Part shown: positions 1 through 9,156 of the stretch, piece after piece
Layout of the letters: each line of letters opens with the position of its first letter
How positions within the stretch are numbered: the first letter of the stretch is position 1
DNA from: Sodalis sp. dw_96
GTDB taxonomy: Bacteria > Pseudomonadota > Gammaproteobacteria > Enterobacterales > Enterobacteriaceae
NCBI RefSeq assembly: GCF_018449575.1
Contig: NZ_JAAVUT010000003.1
Span: forward strand, 124,001-188,000
Direction of reading: 5' to 3'
Length of the DNA: 64,000 nucleotides
The notes under the pieces: generated by a model
Database searches by the model: none
What the model was told of the DNA's origin: nothing
What the model saw: the letters and a program-made list of their open reading frames with translations, nothing else
Translations under genes and position numbers: made by a program

Positions 1-3000
1 CTCTGCAGCGTTCGCCTGAGACCAACGATACCACATTTTTAAATGAAGTGACTCGAAATTATATATACCATGAGATTATTTTGGATAAATTGCCCTATTT
101 GGAGATGGACCATGCCACGGTTAATGAAAATAATATTTACATTGGTACTGCCGATTGGGGACTACTTCATGCCGGCCTGATGATTGTCAATAATGCCAAA
201 AAAGATAGCCGGCAATTCTCTGTTGATGAATTGGTGCAAATCGGCTCTTCTTTCGAGGGCATGTTGCGCGAAGGTGTAGCCGATCCAGAGCTGATTAAAA
301 TATTTGAACTCCCTGCCAAACTTTTCTATGTCAAGCATCATGCTGAACGCGGCACGGGTATTTCCTTTAAGGAGATTTTCCGTACCGATGAGGGCAATAA
401 GCTGGCGCTGGAAGCCTTTTTTGCGGCTGTCGATCTGCAAAAAATAGAAGAAAATCCATACCATCAATTTACCCTGGCATGGGAGAATTACCGTACCCGC
501 ACACAATTGAAAGAAGAGTTAATGAAGAAGACTCAGGTTGTCACCGCGGATAAGTTGACCTCAGTCCCGTTTTGCCTTTCTAAGGGCCATCTTGAAAATC
601 CCTTAACCGACGATGCCAATCAGCTTTTCAATCAGCAAAATGAAAATATAGCGACAAAATATGCCGCGGTGGATACGCTGATGGTTGCATTAGCCTTTGA
701 AAAATCGGCAGCGGATGAAATTTTTTTTTTGCGGGGAGCGGAAATTTATACAACCTCTGCTGTATTTTCGGCATTTTCTACTATCCGCAATCAGATGTTT
801 GCTCGGGCAATACCCCGGCACGCTTATACCGTTCAGTTAGCTTCTACAGTGGATTTATTTATTGCCCTCAATAAAGAGAAAAAAAGAATTTATGCTTTGG
901 AACTTATTGATGATAAATACAGCTTACTGCGGGTGGATTACCAAGAAAATTTATATCGTGCATTAATGGCCGATCGAGAGAAACTTTATAGGGATAGCGA
1001 TTATAAGTTAAAGGTATACGATGATATCTATAACGCTCAATTATTAAAAAATACCCATGAACCTCTAGAACAGCTGGTAGGACAGCTCATTAAAAAACAC
1101 CGAAAAAAATTCCTCAATAATCTTCATGAGTTGGGATATGAAGAGACCGGCGCCGAGAAAACGAAACGGTTTCTGCTCTCGTTGATTCCCTTTTACAATT
1201 GTATTAACGACATTAAAGATGAAAAGAGGGAAGCCTCACTGTCCTGCACGATAGACATGTTTGTTTTGTTGCCGCTTGCGGGGCAGGGCGCGGGACTGGC
1301 TGCTCGGTTCGGTCAACAGGGGGTAAGGGGAGGGATGATGGCGCTACGGGCAACCATGAGTTCCCTTGCCGCCCGTGAAATGCTGAAAGTCGCTATACGC
1401 CAAGGCACCCTCCAATTTACCCGTCACGGCATATTGCCCGCAGCGGAGGAACTGAATCGAAAGGCATTGATTCAGATGGGCTTGGCCGCGCTCAGAAGCG
1501 TTGATCCCGGTATGGAATTAATGGGCATGGTGGGCATTGGCGCCTTCCGCCGCATTGCGGCGGCGGCCCATATAATAAAACGGACGCTGCCAGCGTGGGA
1601 AAAAGTCTTGCCCTCCCTGGATACGGTATTATCGCTGCAGGACGTTCCGGCTTCCATCAATAAAATCAAAACCGGTCGTCTGCCGGGCCTTGATAAAGAT
1701 ATACCAGTCAGGAAATTGGCGGGTGACAGGTTTAATCGACAACCGGTTTACGTACAGATAGACCCTCTTACCGGGGACGCATTCGGTAAGAAATATACCC
1801 TTTCCGCCACGGGTATCTTGCATGCCGTACCCAAACCGATGGCGCAGCATCTGAAAAATATTTTAGTAACGGGATTTAGCGGCCGCGGGGCCGCGAAATA
1901 CGCCAAAGACCTGGCCGCGGGCAGCGGCAATTTGCCACCGGCCGTTCAACACGCCTCTCCGGTGACGGCGGATCATCTGCTGCGTTGGCTGGACAATACC
2001 AGGCAAACTAATCCAGTGCGAAAAAAGATATTTCTTGAACAGTTCGGTCTGAGCGAAAGCGCCTGGTCGTCTTATGTGTCGTCATCGAACGTGTTGACCG
2101 CGAGAGCGCAAGCTTTGCTGGCGCGGGCAGAGGTGAACGACGTAAATTATTTGCTGACCCGGTCACAGGTTGCGAGAACGGAAATCATCCGACACCTTGG
2201 CGTCCGCCCATTACAGCATTTGTCGCTCGTTTCCAGCCGGTACGCTAACACCTATGCCGGTTTATCCAGTGTAAGGATCCAGGCCGAGGAAAGATTGGCT
2301 GTGTTGCTTGAGCAGTATTCTGACGGATGGAAAAAATGGCTGCTTGAGTCCCCTCCACAGAGCAGGCGGTGGTTCGCATGTGAAATTCTAAACGCTTATG
2401 TTGATCAAGGTAACCATTATCTTTCTCTGGCAGGATTCAATTTGAAAGATGCCCCCCCTTTTCTGCCTGATGATGTTCTCCATCTTGATCTCAGCTTTAA
2501 CGGTATTAAGGTTTTGAATACGCCTTTGCCAAGGGGATTGGAATGGCTTCACATTGGGAAAAATTCTCTGGATGCTCTGCCAGACTCTCTTCCCGAAACC
2601 TTGGTAGCACTGGATGCATCCCATAACGTTTTGCCCAGTGTGCCCGAACTTAAATCCTCGGTGCTTACCCATCTGGATTTGAGCTGGAACAAGTTGACGT
2701 CGTTGCCTCGCTTACCCCAATCGTTGATTTATCTGGATGTGAGCGCTAATCATTTACATCGATTGCCTATACCTCTACCAGAGGGACTGTCGTGCCTTAT
2801 CGCCAACAATAATAAATTGGTACTTTTGCCGGACTTGCTGCCGAGAAATTTGGAAAATTTGGACGTTCGCCATAATGGGCTGATGCGCCTGTCGTCTGAA
2901 ATGCCGTCAGGAATTAAACATATAGATGTCTCTTATAATAAACTACGTTTTTTGCCGGGGGTTCTGTCTAAAGATTTAGTTTATTTGAATGCCTGCCATA

Positions 3001-3443
3001 ATCTTTTGGATATACTCCCCCAGTTACTTCCACCCAAATTAAAAAAGTTATTAGTCTCACATAATTCCCTTACCTTTTTATCAATTGTTTTTCCGCCAAA
3101 TTTGGATCAGCTGCAGGTTTCTGCAAATATGTTAAGTGCTCTACCGCAGAATTTGCCGTTGAATTTGAAAATTTTGTGGGCGAACAATAATCAAATCTCA
3201 TCGCTGCCCAAGACGTTACCGCCAGGAATAACATCACTGTCGGTCAATTATAATAAAATTACCGAGCTAACCGATGATACGTTGCCCACGTCCTTACAAG
3301 TCCTCCACATCACTCATAATAGACTCTCTCGATTGCCGCAAACATTTCCCTCGGAGCTGCAAGAAATTGATGTCAGTTATACACGTGTGCCGGGCAGGCC
3401 TGACAAGCTGCCCCCGTCGGTGAGATTTATACAAAACGGGTAG
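1..3443 (+). CDS. Leucine-rich-repeat effector-like protein, 5' end outside window
   Basis: The reading frame is open from base 3 with no stop, so the gene almost certainly starts upstream of the window; the first in-window start codon (GTG at 48) leaves 1131 residues. Counting from there, residues about 370-480 hold a hydrophobic stretch (LLSLIPFYNCINDIK, then a Gly/Ala-rich segment) that recalls the large LRR toxins of Pseudomonas and relatives annotated with a dermonecrotic-toxin-like (DUF6543) region. Residues about 797-1131 form roughly 14 leucine-rich repeats of 20-22 residues with the LPxxLPxxLxxLDVSxNxL pattern typical of bacterial type III effectors (YopM/IpaH/SspH type). The protein ends right after the repeats, so the C-terminal NEL ubiquitin-ligase domain of IpaH and of many Pseudomonas relatives is absent. 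A role as a secreted host-directed protein is inference; no secretion gene is nearby. Confidence 0.75.
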   Translation, partial: LQRSPETNDTTFLNEVTRNYIYHEIILDKLPYLEMDHATVNENNIYIGTADWGLLHAGLMIVNNAKKDSRQFSVDELVQIGSSFEGMLREGVADPELIKIFELPAKLFYVKHHAERGTGISFKEIFRTDEGNKLALEAFFAAVDLQKIEENPYHQFTLAWENYRTRTQLKEELMKKTQVVTADKLTSVPFCLSKGHLENPLTDDANQLFNQQNENIATKYAAVDTLMVALAFEKSAADEIFFLRGAEIYTTSAVFSAFSTIRNQMFARAIPRHAYTVQLASTVDLFIALNKEKKRIYALELIDDKYSLLRVDYQENLYRALMADREKLYRDSDYKLKVYDDIYNAQLLKNTHEPLEQLVGQLIKKHRKKFLNNLHELGYEETGAEKTKRFLLSLIPFYNCINDIKDEKREASLSCTIDMFVLLPLAGQGAGLAARFGQQGVRGGMMALRATMSSLAAREMLKVAIRQGTLQFTRHGILPAAEELNRKALIQMGLAALRSVDPGMELMGMVGIGAFRRIAAAAHIIKRTLPAWEKVLPSLDTVLSLQDVPASINKIKTGRLPGLDKDIPVRKLAGDRFNRQPVYVQIDPLTGDAFGKKYTLSATGILHAVPKPMAQHLKNILVTGFSGRGAAKYAKDLAAGSGNLPPAVQHASPVTADHLLRWLDNTRQTNPVRKKIFLEQFGLSESAWSSYVSSSNVLTARAQALLARAEVNDVNYLLTRSQVARTEIIRHLGVRPLQHLSLVSSRYANTYAGLSSVRIQAEERLAVLLEQYSDGWKKWLLESPPQSRRWFACEILNAYVDQGNHYLSLAGFNLKDAPPFLPDDVLHLDLSFNGIKVLNTPLPRGLEWLHIGKNSLDALPDSLPETLVALDASHNVLPSVPELKSSVLTHLDLSWNKLTSLPRLPQSLIYLDVSANHLHRLPIPLPEGLSCLIANNNKLVLLPDLLPRNLENLDVRHNGLMRLSSEMPSGIKHIDVSYNKLRFLPGVLSKDLVYLNACHNLLDILPQLLPPKLKKLLVSHNSLTFLSIVFPPNLDQLQVSANMLSALPQNLPLNLKILWANNNQISSLPKTLPPGITSLSVNYNKITELTDDTLPTSLQVLHITHNRLSRLPQTFPSELQEIDVSYTRVPGRPDKLPPSVRFIQNG

Positions 3444-3447
3444 GCAC

Positions 3448-3478
3448 AGGGTTGGGGGCGCTCAGGAACCCTTTTTTT
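3448..3478 (+). terminator. Probable rho-independent terminator of the LRR gene
   Basis: AGGGTT at 3448-3453 pairs with AACCCT at 3467-3472 and is followed by a run of seven T. The stem is short (6 bp) and the loop is 13 nt. It lies 4 bp after the LRR stop codon and overlaps the tail of the convergent efflux gene, whose stop is at 3462. Confidence 0.4.
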
Positions 3479-4991
3479 CACTCTTGGCGGATGTTGGCGC
3501 GCCGGCGGCCGGAGTATCTTGCCATCCGCCCCCCAGCGCCAGGAACAGCAGCACCTGATCGTCCGCCAGTTGGCCTGATGACTGAGCCAGGGCGGCGTCG
3601 CTGGCGGCCAAACCCCGCTCCGCATCCAGAACATCCAGATAGCCGATCTTGCCGCTGGCATAGAGCATGCGGGTTTTTTCCGCTACCTGCCGGGTTTCGT
3701 CCGCGGCCGCCAGCAGGGCCTGATGCCGGTCCAGCTCGCGGGCATAATTATTCAGCGCGGTTTCCACTTCACCCACCGCCGTCAGGACCGAACCGTCGAA
3801 ACGCGCCAGATCCCCCCGCACACCGGCCTGCGCCTGGGCGATGCGCGCCTGAACCGCGCCGGTATTGGGCACTGTCCAGGAAATCAGCGGGCCGAGGCTC
3901 CAGCCGTAGGTGTCCCCTCGTCCGAGGTCGCTCATATAGCCGGCGGAGCTGCCGGAGAGTCCCAGGGTGATTTTCGGGTAAAGATCGGCCATCGTCACGC
4001 CGACCCGGGCGGTGGCCGCGGCCAGCCGGCGCTCGTTCTGGCGGATATCCGGCCGGCGGCGCAATAGGGCCGTGCCGTCGCCCACCGGGATGAGCCGCGT
4101 CAACTGCGGCGGCGAAACGCAGTCCGCCACATCCCGTGGGAAATCCTGCGGCAGGACGCCGGTAAGCGTCGCCAGCCGGTACAGCGCATTTTGCTGCCTG
4201 GCCTGTAGCGGCGGTACCGTCGCCTGAAGCTGTTGTAATTGAGCCTTAGCCCGCAGGAAATCCAGTTGACCGGTGCGCCCCGCCTGGAGCAGACGGTCGG
4301 TCAAGGTCACTGACTGCTGTTGCAGGTCAATGGAACGCCCGGCGGTCTGGAGCTGCAAACCGGTGGCGCACGCCTCGGCGTAAGCGCGGGCGGTATTGGC
4401 GGCCACATTTATTTTTACCAGGTCCAGGGCGGCCTGCGCCGCCTGGCTGTCGGCACCGGCCGCCTCGATGGCCCGTTGTATTTGTCCGAATAAATCCACC
4501 TGGTAGGAGAGATTCAGGCCGCTGTCGTAATTCCAGGTATTGGGGGGGACATAGTCCGGCGCTAACAGCGAGACGCCGGAAGGGTGGCCGAAGCTGGGTT
4601 CGGCATTGGCCGACAGGGTAGGGTAGCGGGCGCTGCCGGCTTCTTTTAACAGCGCCAGCTCGCGTTCCAGGTCGGCCCGGGCGATGCGCAGATCGGTATT
4701 GTGCGTCAGCGCCTGTCGCACCAGGCCATCCAGCCGGTCATCACGGTACAGCCGCCACCAGTGATCCGGCAGCGGTTGCGCATCGGCCAGGGTCGATTGC
4801 GATGTGTCTCCTGCCCGCAGCAAGGGCTGGCTACCGGCGCGATGAAGCATGGGCGATGCCGGCGGACGGTAGTCCGGTCCCGCCGGGAACATGGCGCAGG
4901 CGGACAATCCCGCCAGCGCCAGCGGTATCAGGGCTTTGATCAATAGCGCGCTCCGCCGGCGGGCCGAAGGCTTGATAGCGACATCCGCCAT
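3462..4991 (-). CDS. Outer-membrane efflux lipoprotein, NodT/OprM family
   Basis: At 509 residues this matches the usual length of RND/EmrAB-type outer membrane factors (MdtP, OprM). The N-terminus is a lipoprotein signal with the lipobox LSAC, Cys32 being the predicted lipidation site. Two tandem outer membrane efflux repeats follow, alanine/glutamine-rich and helical, as in TolC-like channels, with the family feature GPDYRPP just after the signal. It is the last gene of a five-gene minus-strand set (MarR, FUSC, DUF1656, HlyD, this) and starts 2 bp after the adaptor stop, so it is surely co-transcribed. It should supply the outer membrane exit duct. The classic aaeXAB operon of E. coli lacks such a gene, so the layout is closer to mdtNOP in this respect. 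Confidence 0.88.
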   Translation of the reverse strand: MADVAIKPSARRRSALLIKALIPLALAGLSACAMFPAGPDYRPPASPMLHRAGSQPLLRAGDTSQSTLADAQPLPDHWWRLYRDDRLDGLVRQALTHNTDLRIARADLERELALLKEAGSARYPTLSANAEPSFGHPSGVSLLAPDYVPPNTWNYDSGLNLSYQVDLFGQIQRAIEAAGADSQAAQAALDLVKINVAANTARAYAEACATGLQLQTAGRSIDLQQQSVTLTDRLLQAGRTGQLDFLRAKAQLQQLQATVPPLQARQQNALYRLATLTGVLPQDFPRDVADCVSPPQLTRLIPVGDGTALLRRRPDIRQNERRLAAATARVGVTMADLYPKITLGLSGSSAGYMSDLGRGDTYGWSLGPLISWTVPNTGAVQARIAQAQAGVRGDLARFDGSVLTAVGEVETALNNYARELDRHQALLAAADETRQVAEKTRMLYASGKIGYLDVLDAERGLAASDAALAQSSGQLADDQVLLFLALGGGWQDTPAAGAPTSAKSEKKGS

Positions 4992-4993
4992 GT

Positions 4994-5923
4994 TTATTGT
5001 CCCTGCCGGATAAACGTCAGGCCGCCGACGCCGCCGGCGTCAGGGGAGGTGACTTCCACGGTGACGGTTTGACCCGCCACCAGCCGCTGGCGGGCGATAT
5101 CCGAGGCATTGATTTTAACCCTTACCGGCACCCGCTGCGCCAGGCGTACCCAGTTGAAGGTAGGGTTGACGCTGGGCAGCAGGTCGTCTCCGGTGAGCCG
5201 GTCGCGTTCGGCGATGCCTGCCGCGATGCTTTGCACGGTGCCGGTGAAGGGGCCGTGGCCGCCCATGGGAATGACCCGCACCGGGTCGCCGATATGGATG
5301 CGCGGCAGTTTGGTTTCTTCAAAATAGCCTTCCACGTAAATCGACCCGACATCCACCAGGGCCAGTACCGGTTTGCCGGTGGTGGCGTAGCTTCCCTGCC
5401 GCAGATCGAGGTTGGTGACAATACCGTCCACCGGCGACCTGACCTGGGCGCGTTGCAGGTTTAACTTAGCGCTGTCCAACGCCACCTCGGCCTGGGCCAG
5501 GGCGTTTTGCGCCTGTTCCAGGCGAGTTTGTGTCCGCTCGCGCTCCTCCAGGGGCACCAGCGTGCCCAACTGGGCGTTGCGTTTATCTTCGCGCTGTGCC
5601 TGGGCGATGGCGATGCGCTGCGAGTCGAGGGCCACCTGGGCCTGACGAACCGCCAGTTCGTAACGGCTGCGATCCACCTCGAACAGCAGCGAACCGGCGG
5701 TCACCCGCTGGTTATCTTGTATCGCCACATCGGTCACCAGACCGGACACATCCGGCGCGATGACCACCACATTGGCCCGCACCCGTCCATCCCGGGTCCA
5801 GGGCGCCAGCTCATAATGATCCCAAAGCCGCAATGCCGCCCAGATGGCCGCCAGGGTGACCAGCAGGGTGATGAGTACGCGGATGAATTGGCGCACGCGC
5901 AAGGTCAGTATTTCAGATTTCAT
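4994..5923 (-). CDS. HlyD-family periplasmic adaptor, AaeA/EmrA-like
   Basis: The 309 residues equal the length of E. coli AaeA (310). One N-terminal membrane helix (about residues 15-32) is followed by a lipoyl half-motif around VVIAPDVSGLVTDVAIQDNQ, an alpha-helical hairpin (about 75-160, Gln/Ala-rich), the second lipoyl half (VRSPVDGIVTNLDLRQG) and a beta-barrel domain. The product is expected to link the inner-membrane FUSC pump to the outer-membrane channel encoded 2 bp downstream. The stop of the preceding DUF1656 gene lies 6 bp before this start. The AaeA-like size and the adjoining DUF1656 gene favour an aromatic carboxylic acid exporter over an EmrA-type drug pump; substrate identity is inference. 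Confidence 0.88.
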   Translation of the reverse strand: MKSEILTLRVRQFIRVLITLLVTLAAIWAALRLWDHYELAPWTRDGRVRANVVVIAPDVSGLVTDVAIQDNQRVTAGSLLFEVDRSRYELAVRQAQVALDSQRIAIAQAQREDKRNAQLGTLVPLEERERTQTRLEQAQNALAQAEVALDSAKLNLQRAQVRSPVDGIVTNLDLRQGSYATTGKPVLALVDVGSIYVEGYFEETKLPRIHIGDPVRVIPMGGHGPFTGTVQSIAAGIAERDRLTGDDLLPSVNPTFNWVRLAQRVPVRVKINASDIARQRLVAGQTVTVEVTSPDAGGVGGLTFIRQGQ

Positions 5924-5929
5924 CGCAAA

Positions 5930-6139
5930 TTATCGCTGAACAAAGTAGGTGACATGGGTAATCCCGTAAAGCAGAAGAAAATAGACGGCGATATCAAACA
6001 GCGCCGGATGCCAGACCCAGCGATAGAAACCGGCGATAAACAACAGGCGCCGCACCAGCCAGAACACCGCCAGCGTGGCCAGCGACAGCAGCATCAGCCA
6101 GGGGATATAGAGGCCGTAAAAACTGGCTTCGCCAATCAT
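5930..6139 (-). CDS. DUF1656 small membrane protein, AaeX-like
   Basis: This 69-residue protein has two hydrophobic helices (about 7-27 and 48-66) and the FYGLYIPWL start typical of the DUF1656/AaeX family that accompanies FUSC-type exporters. Its ATG overlaps the stop of the FUSC gene (ATGA at 6136-6139), implying translational coupling. Its biochemical role is not known; in E. coli aaeX is the first gene of aaeXAB, while here the FUSC gene comes first. Confidence 0.85.
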   Translation of the reverse strand: MIGEASFYGLYIPWLMLLSLATLAVFWLVRRLLFIAGFYRWVWHPALFDIAVYFLLLYGITHVTYFVQR

Positions 6140-8238
6140 GCCGTTTCTCCCGTGGCGAGCAGTATGACGGAGGCGTCGGGAAACAGGTTATGGCGCAAAC
6201 CTACCAGCGCGGTGATGGCGGTGCGCCAGTGCGCCGATTTATCCGGCATATTGAGTATCTCCGTCAAGGCGCCGTCTATTGTGGTGAGCAGTGTCCCGGC
6301 GGGCTGATTTTCGGCGGCGCGAAACAGGGCGGCCAATTGCGCCAGCAAAGCGGGAAAACCGATGGTGGGAAATGCTCTTCGCGCCTGTTGCAAGGCGATG
6401 ACATTGGTGCCCAGGCGCAGGTCCCGCAGGGTTTCGCGGGCGATAATATTATGGTGGACCGCCTCTCCCTGAGCGATACGGGTCACCAGCAAGCCGATAC
6501 GGTCCACCATGCGGACGGCAAAAATTTGCAGTTGTTGCGTGCGGGTTCCGCTGGACATGACCACCAGATCCCGACGGATGGCCTTACGGATGCGCCTGGC
6601 GCTCCAGTCGGCGCCCACCGAACGGAATAATTGGGTCACCCGCGCCGCGACGAAGGTACCGAACAGTTGCGCCGTGGTGCTGTTGATAAAGGTAATCACA
6701 TCCGCGTGGTCGGTATCATGGGACGACAGCGTACCCGCCACGCCGAAAAGCAGCGGCAGCGCGACCATCAGCAGGGCCGGGCGGGCGCTATAGCAGCCCA
6801 GGACAATGAACAGCGGAGCGCAGATCAATACCAGCATGCCGAAATCCTGCACCATGGGCAGCAGCACCAGGATATAGATGGCCGAGATCGGCGCGGACCA
6901 AAAGGTGTATTTCAGGAAATTGTTAATGGCGGGGACCGGATCATCCATTACCGCGAAGAAGCTGCAAAAAACCGCCGCCATCATGGCGGCGGTAGCCCCG
7001 GAATCCCAGCCGAGCATAATCCAGAACAGGCAGCAGAAACCGATAGCGATAAACGCCGCCAGGGACGATAACAGCGCCATGCCGAGATCGCGATGCAGCA
7101 CCCGGTTACCGATGGCGGCCATACGGCGGCGGGGCATCGTTCCATGCAGCATCCCCAGGGTAATATCCTGGCGCAATATCATGCAGGCCTGCCATTTCGC
7201 CACCAGCTCTTCCAGGTAGCTTGCCAGGGAAATTCGCAGCGCCCGCGACCATGGGGTCTGCTTACCGCCGGACTCCAGGAGATGCACGGCCTCCCTTAAT
7301 TGCAGGCGCTGATCGTTAAACTCCGCCGGAGTGACGGGTACGACCGGTTCCGTGCCGGCGGCCAGCGGGTCATGCTCCGTCAGCCACCGGCTGATGCGGT
7401 TAATCACCGTCACGACGTCCGGGCTGTAGCCCTCTTCGGCCTGGTAAAGCGCCTTTAGGCGGTCTTCCACCGCGGAAAGCGTGGGGATCAGTTCCGCCAC
7501 CCGATCCTGCATTGCGCGAACCGCCCCCGCGGTCCAGGTGAGGTTGCCGGTATCGTAGGGGATATGGGTGGCCAGCAGGCGCAGTTGGGTGATATCCACG
7601 GACAGCCGCAGGCGGGAAGCGGAAATTGCGTCTTCTTCTTCTTTCGCAACCGGCGCCTCAACGGAGAAGATATCCTTCAGCCAGCGCCGGGTATCCGTCA
7701 GGGTTTTATCCAGCAGGCCCATCACGCTGTTGGTTAAACCGGCAGGCAGCACCACGCTGTGTAACAGGGTAGCGCATAAAATGCCCAGGCTGATTTCCTC
7801 CACCCGGGTCACGGCGGTGTTAAAAATCAGGTCCGGTGTTTGTACCGTGGGAAAACCGATCAACGCCGCGGTATAACCGGCCAGCATAAACGTATAGGAG
7901 CGGGGAGTCCTGTCCATCAGGGAAACAAACAGGCACAGGCTGACCCACAGGGCCATCGCCAGGGATAACAGTACCGGAGCATTGGATAGGGTGGGGATCA
8001 GAAACACCGTGGCGGTGCTGCCTATAAAGGTGCCGCACAGGCGATAGACCGCTTTGGAGCGGACCATGCCCGCCAGCGGCTGGCTCACGACATACACCGT
8101 CAATAATGACCAGAAGCTGTTGGGCAGCCCGGCGCGGCTGGCCAGATATAATGCCAGCATAGCCGCGGTGAAGCTTTTGAGTGAATAGATGATCTCGGCG
8201 CGAGAGAACAGCTTAATCGTCGGCATGGTCATCGTCAT
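6136..8238 (-). CDS. FUSC-family inner-membrane efflux pump, AaeB/MdtO-like
   Basis: The 700-residue product has two sets of N-terminal-type membrane helices (about 20-170 and 370-520) each followed by a cytoplasmic helical region, the duplicated FUSC architecture of AaeB (655 aa) and MdtO (683 aa). Close relatives export hydroxylated aromatic carboxylic acids or lipophilic compounds. The start MTMTMP lies immediately after the stop of the MarR gene (8239), and the 3' end overlaps the DUF1656 gene by 4 bp, so the five genes form one operon. The organisation FUSC-DUF1656-HlyD-OMF downstream of a MarR gene is common in proteobacteria, where the MarR protein often senses the exported aromatic compound. 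Confidence 0.87.
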   Translation of the reverse strand: MTMTMPTIKLFSRAEIIYSLKSFTAAMLALYLASRAGLPNSFWSLLTVYVVSQPLAGMVRSKAVYRLCGTFIGSTATVFLIPTLSNAPVLLSLAMALWVSLCLFVSLMDRTPRSYTFMLAGYTAALIGFPTVQTPDLIFNTAVTRVEEISLGILCATLLHSVVLPAGLTNSVMGLLDKTLTDTRRWLKDIFSVEAPVAKEEEDAISASRLRLSVDITQLRLLATHIPYDTGNLTWTAGAVRAMQDRVAELIPTLSAVEDRLKALYQAEEGYSPDVVTVINRISRWLTEHDPLAAGTEPVVPVTPAEFNDQRLQLREAVHLLESGGKQTPWSRALRISLASYLEELVAKWQACMILRQDITLGMLHGTMPRRRMAAIGNRVLHRDLGMALLSSLAAFIAIGFCCLFWIMLGWDSGATAAMMAAVFCSFFAVMDDPVPAINNFLKYTFWSAPISAIYILVLLPMVQDFGMLVLICAPLFIVLGCYSARPALLMVALPLLFGVAGTLSSHDTDHADVITFINSTTAQLFGTFVAARVTQLFRSVGADWSARRIRKAIRRDLVVMSSGTRTQQLQIFAVRMVDRIGLLVTRIAQGEAVHHNIIARETLRDLRLGTNVIALQQARRAFPTIGFPALLAQLAALFRAAENQPAGTLLTTIDGALTEILNMPDKSAHWRTAITALVGLRHNLFPDASVILLATGETA

Positions 8239-8730
8239 TCAGAGCGTTTCTTTCGGTTTCTCGGCATTAATGGATGAAGACCCACTAATACCCAATCGTC
8301 GTTCCAGCAGGCAAAACGTACGCAAACAGGCCTGCACGTCCTGGTCGGATAAGCCGTCGAACAATTCGGCGCGCAGCGCATTGAGCATGTCTTCAATCCG
8401 GGTCCGGATGGCGTTGCCCGCTTGTGTCAGACAAAGGATCTTGGCGCGTTTGTCCACCGGATCCTCCTGGCGCAGGACCAGTTCGGCATCCACCAGTTGA
8501 TTCAGCGAGCGCACCAGCGAGGGTCCTTCGATACCCAGCTCCTCCGACAGGCCGCCGGGCCGGATGCCTTCAGGATGACGGCCAATCAATACCAGCGGCC
8601 ACGCCATGGCGGTTGACAGGCCCAGCGGCGCCACCACTTTGTCGGCCTTGGCCCGATACGCCCGCTGCAATAATCCCAGCGCGACGGTAAGCGCCATTAA
8701 TGCCTGTTCGCGATTTTTTGGCATGGTCAT
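8239..8730 (-). CDS. MarR-family transcriptional regulator of the efflux operon
   Basis: About 163 residues from the preferred start at 8730 (MTMPKNREQALMAL). A winged helix follows the MarR pattern: recognition region LSEELGIEGPSLVRSLNQLVDAELVLRQEDPVDKR (in two pieces around residues 65-100), wing DKRAKILCLT. An in-frame ATG further upstream (8793) would add 21 residues, but that would place the palindromic operator at 8755-8768 inside the coding region, so the inner start is favoured. The stop abuts the FUSC start. Expected role: an autorepressor that releases DNA on binding a phenolic or aromatic acid ligand. Confidence 0.85.
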   Translation of the reverse strand: MTMPKNREQALMALTVALGLLQRAYRAKADKVVAPLGLSTAMAWPLVLIGRHPEGIRPGGLSEELGIEGPSLVRSLNQLVDAELVLRQEDPVDKRAKILCLTQAGNAIRTRIEDMLNALRAELFDGLSDQDVQACLRTFCLLERRLGISGSSSINAEKPKETL

Positions 8731-8754
8731 GGTTATGCGTAGTATGTAATTAGG

Positions 8755-8768
8755 TAGTTTGCTAACTA
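8755..8768. promoter_or_regulatory. Probable MarR operator
   Basis: TAGTTTGCTAACTA has perfect 5-bp arms (TAGTT/AACTA) around a 4-bp centre, the size and AT-rich style of MarR-family operators. It lies 25 bp upstream of the preferred marR start, where binding would block the promoter of the whole five-gene operon. Assignment to this regulator is inference from position. Confidence 0.55.
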
Positions 8769-9156
8769 TATGGTGATGGGCGCCGGGAGTCAATACCTAC
8801 AGAGGCGAATCTCCTGGCGGTTCGCTGATAAAAGCAGAATGCCTGGCGGAAAAAAGAATACCCAGGGCTATATTTAATTTCCGCTACGAAAATAAAATAA
8901 TACTCATTGTCGCATTGATTAGCGTATAAGGATTATCTTTTATTTTTCCGGTTTTGATAATTTGTTAATAATGCATAATTAATATTTAAAAGTTAATTAA
9001 TTTCACTGCAAGTTTGCCGGTGAAAATGGACAGAATATGTAACTCATTGATTAGACATGTCGTAGGATAAAATATAATATAAAAGCAAGTTATTAGATTG
9101 AGTTAATAACTTATAAAAATGGAATTATATGTTATTTTTCGAGGAGTCAGCGCCAA
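8769..9156. other. AT-rich intergenic region without a recognisable gene
   Basis: About 390 bp, very AT-rich between 8870 and 9130, separating the divergent efflux operon and the unknown gene at 9157. No coding frame of note, no RNA gene recognised. Such composition fits H-NS-bound foreign DNA; only GAGGAG at 9141-9146, the likely Shine-Dalgarno of the next gene, stands out. Confidence 0.5.
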
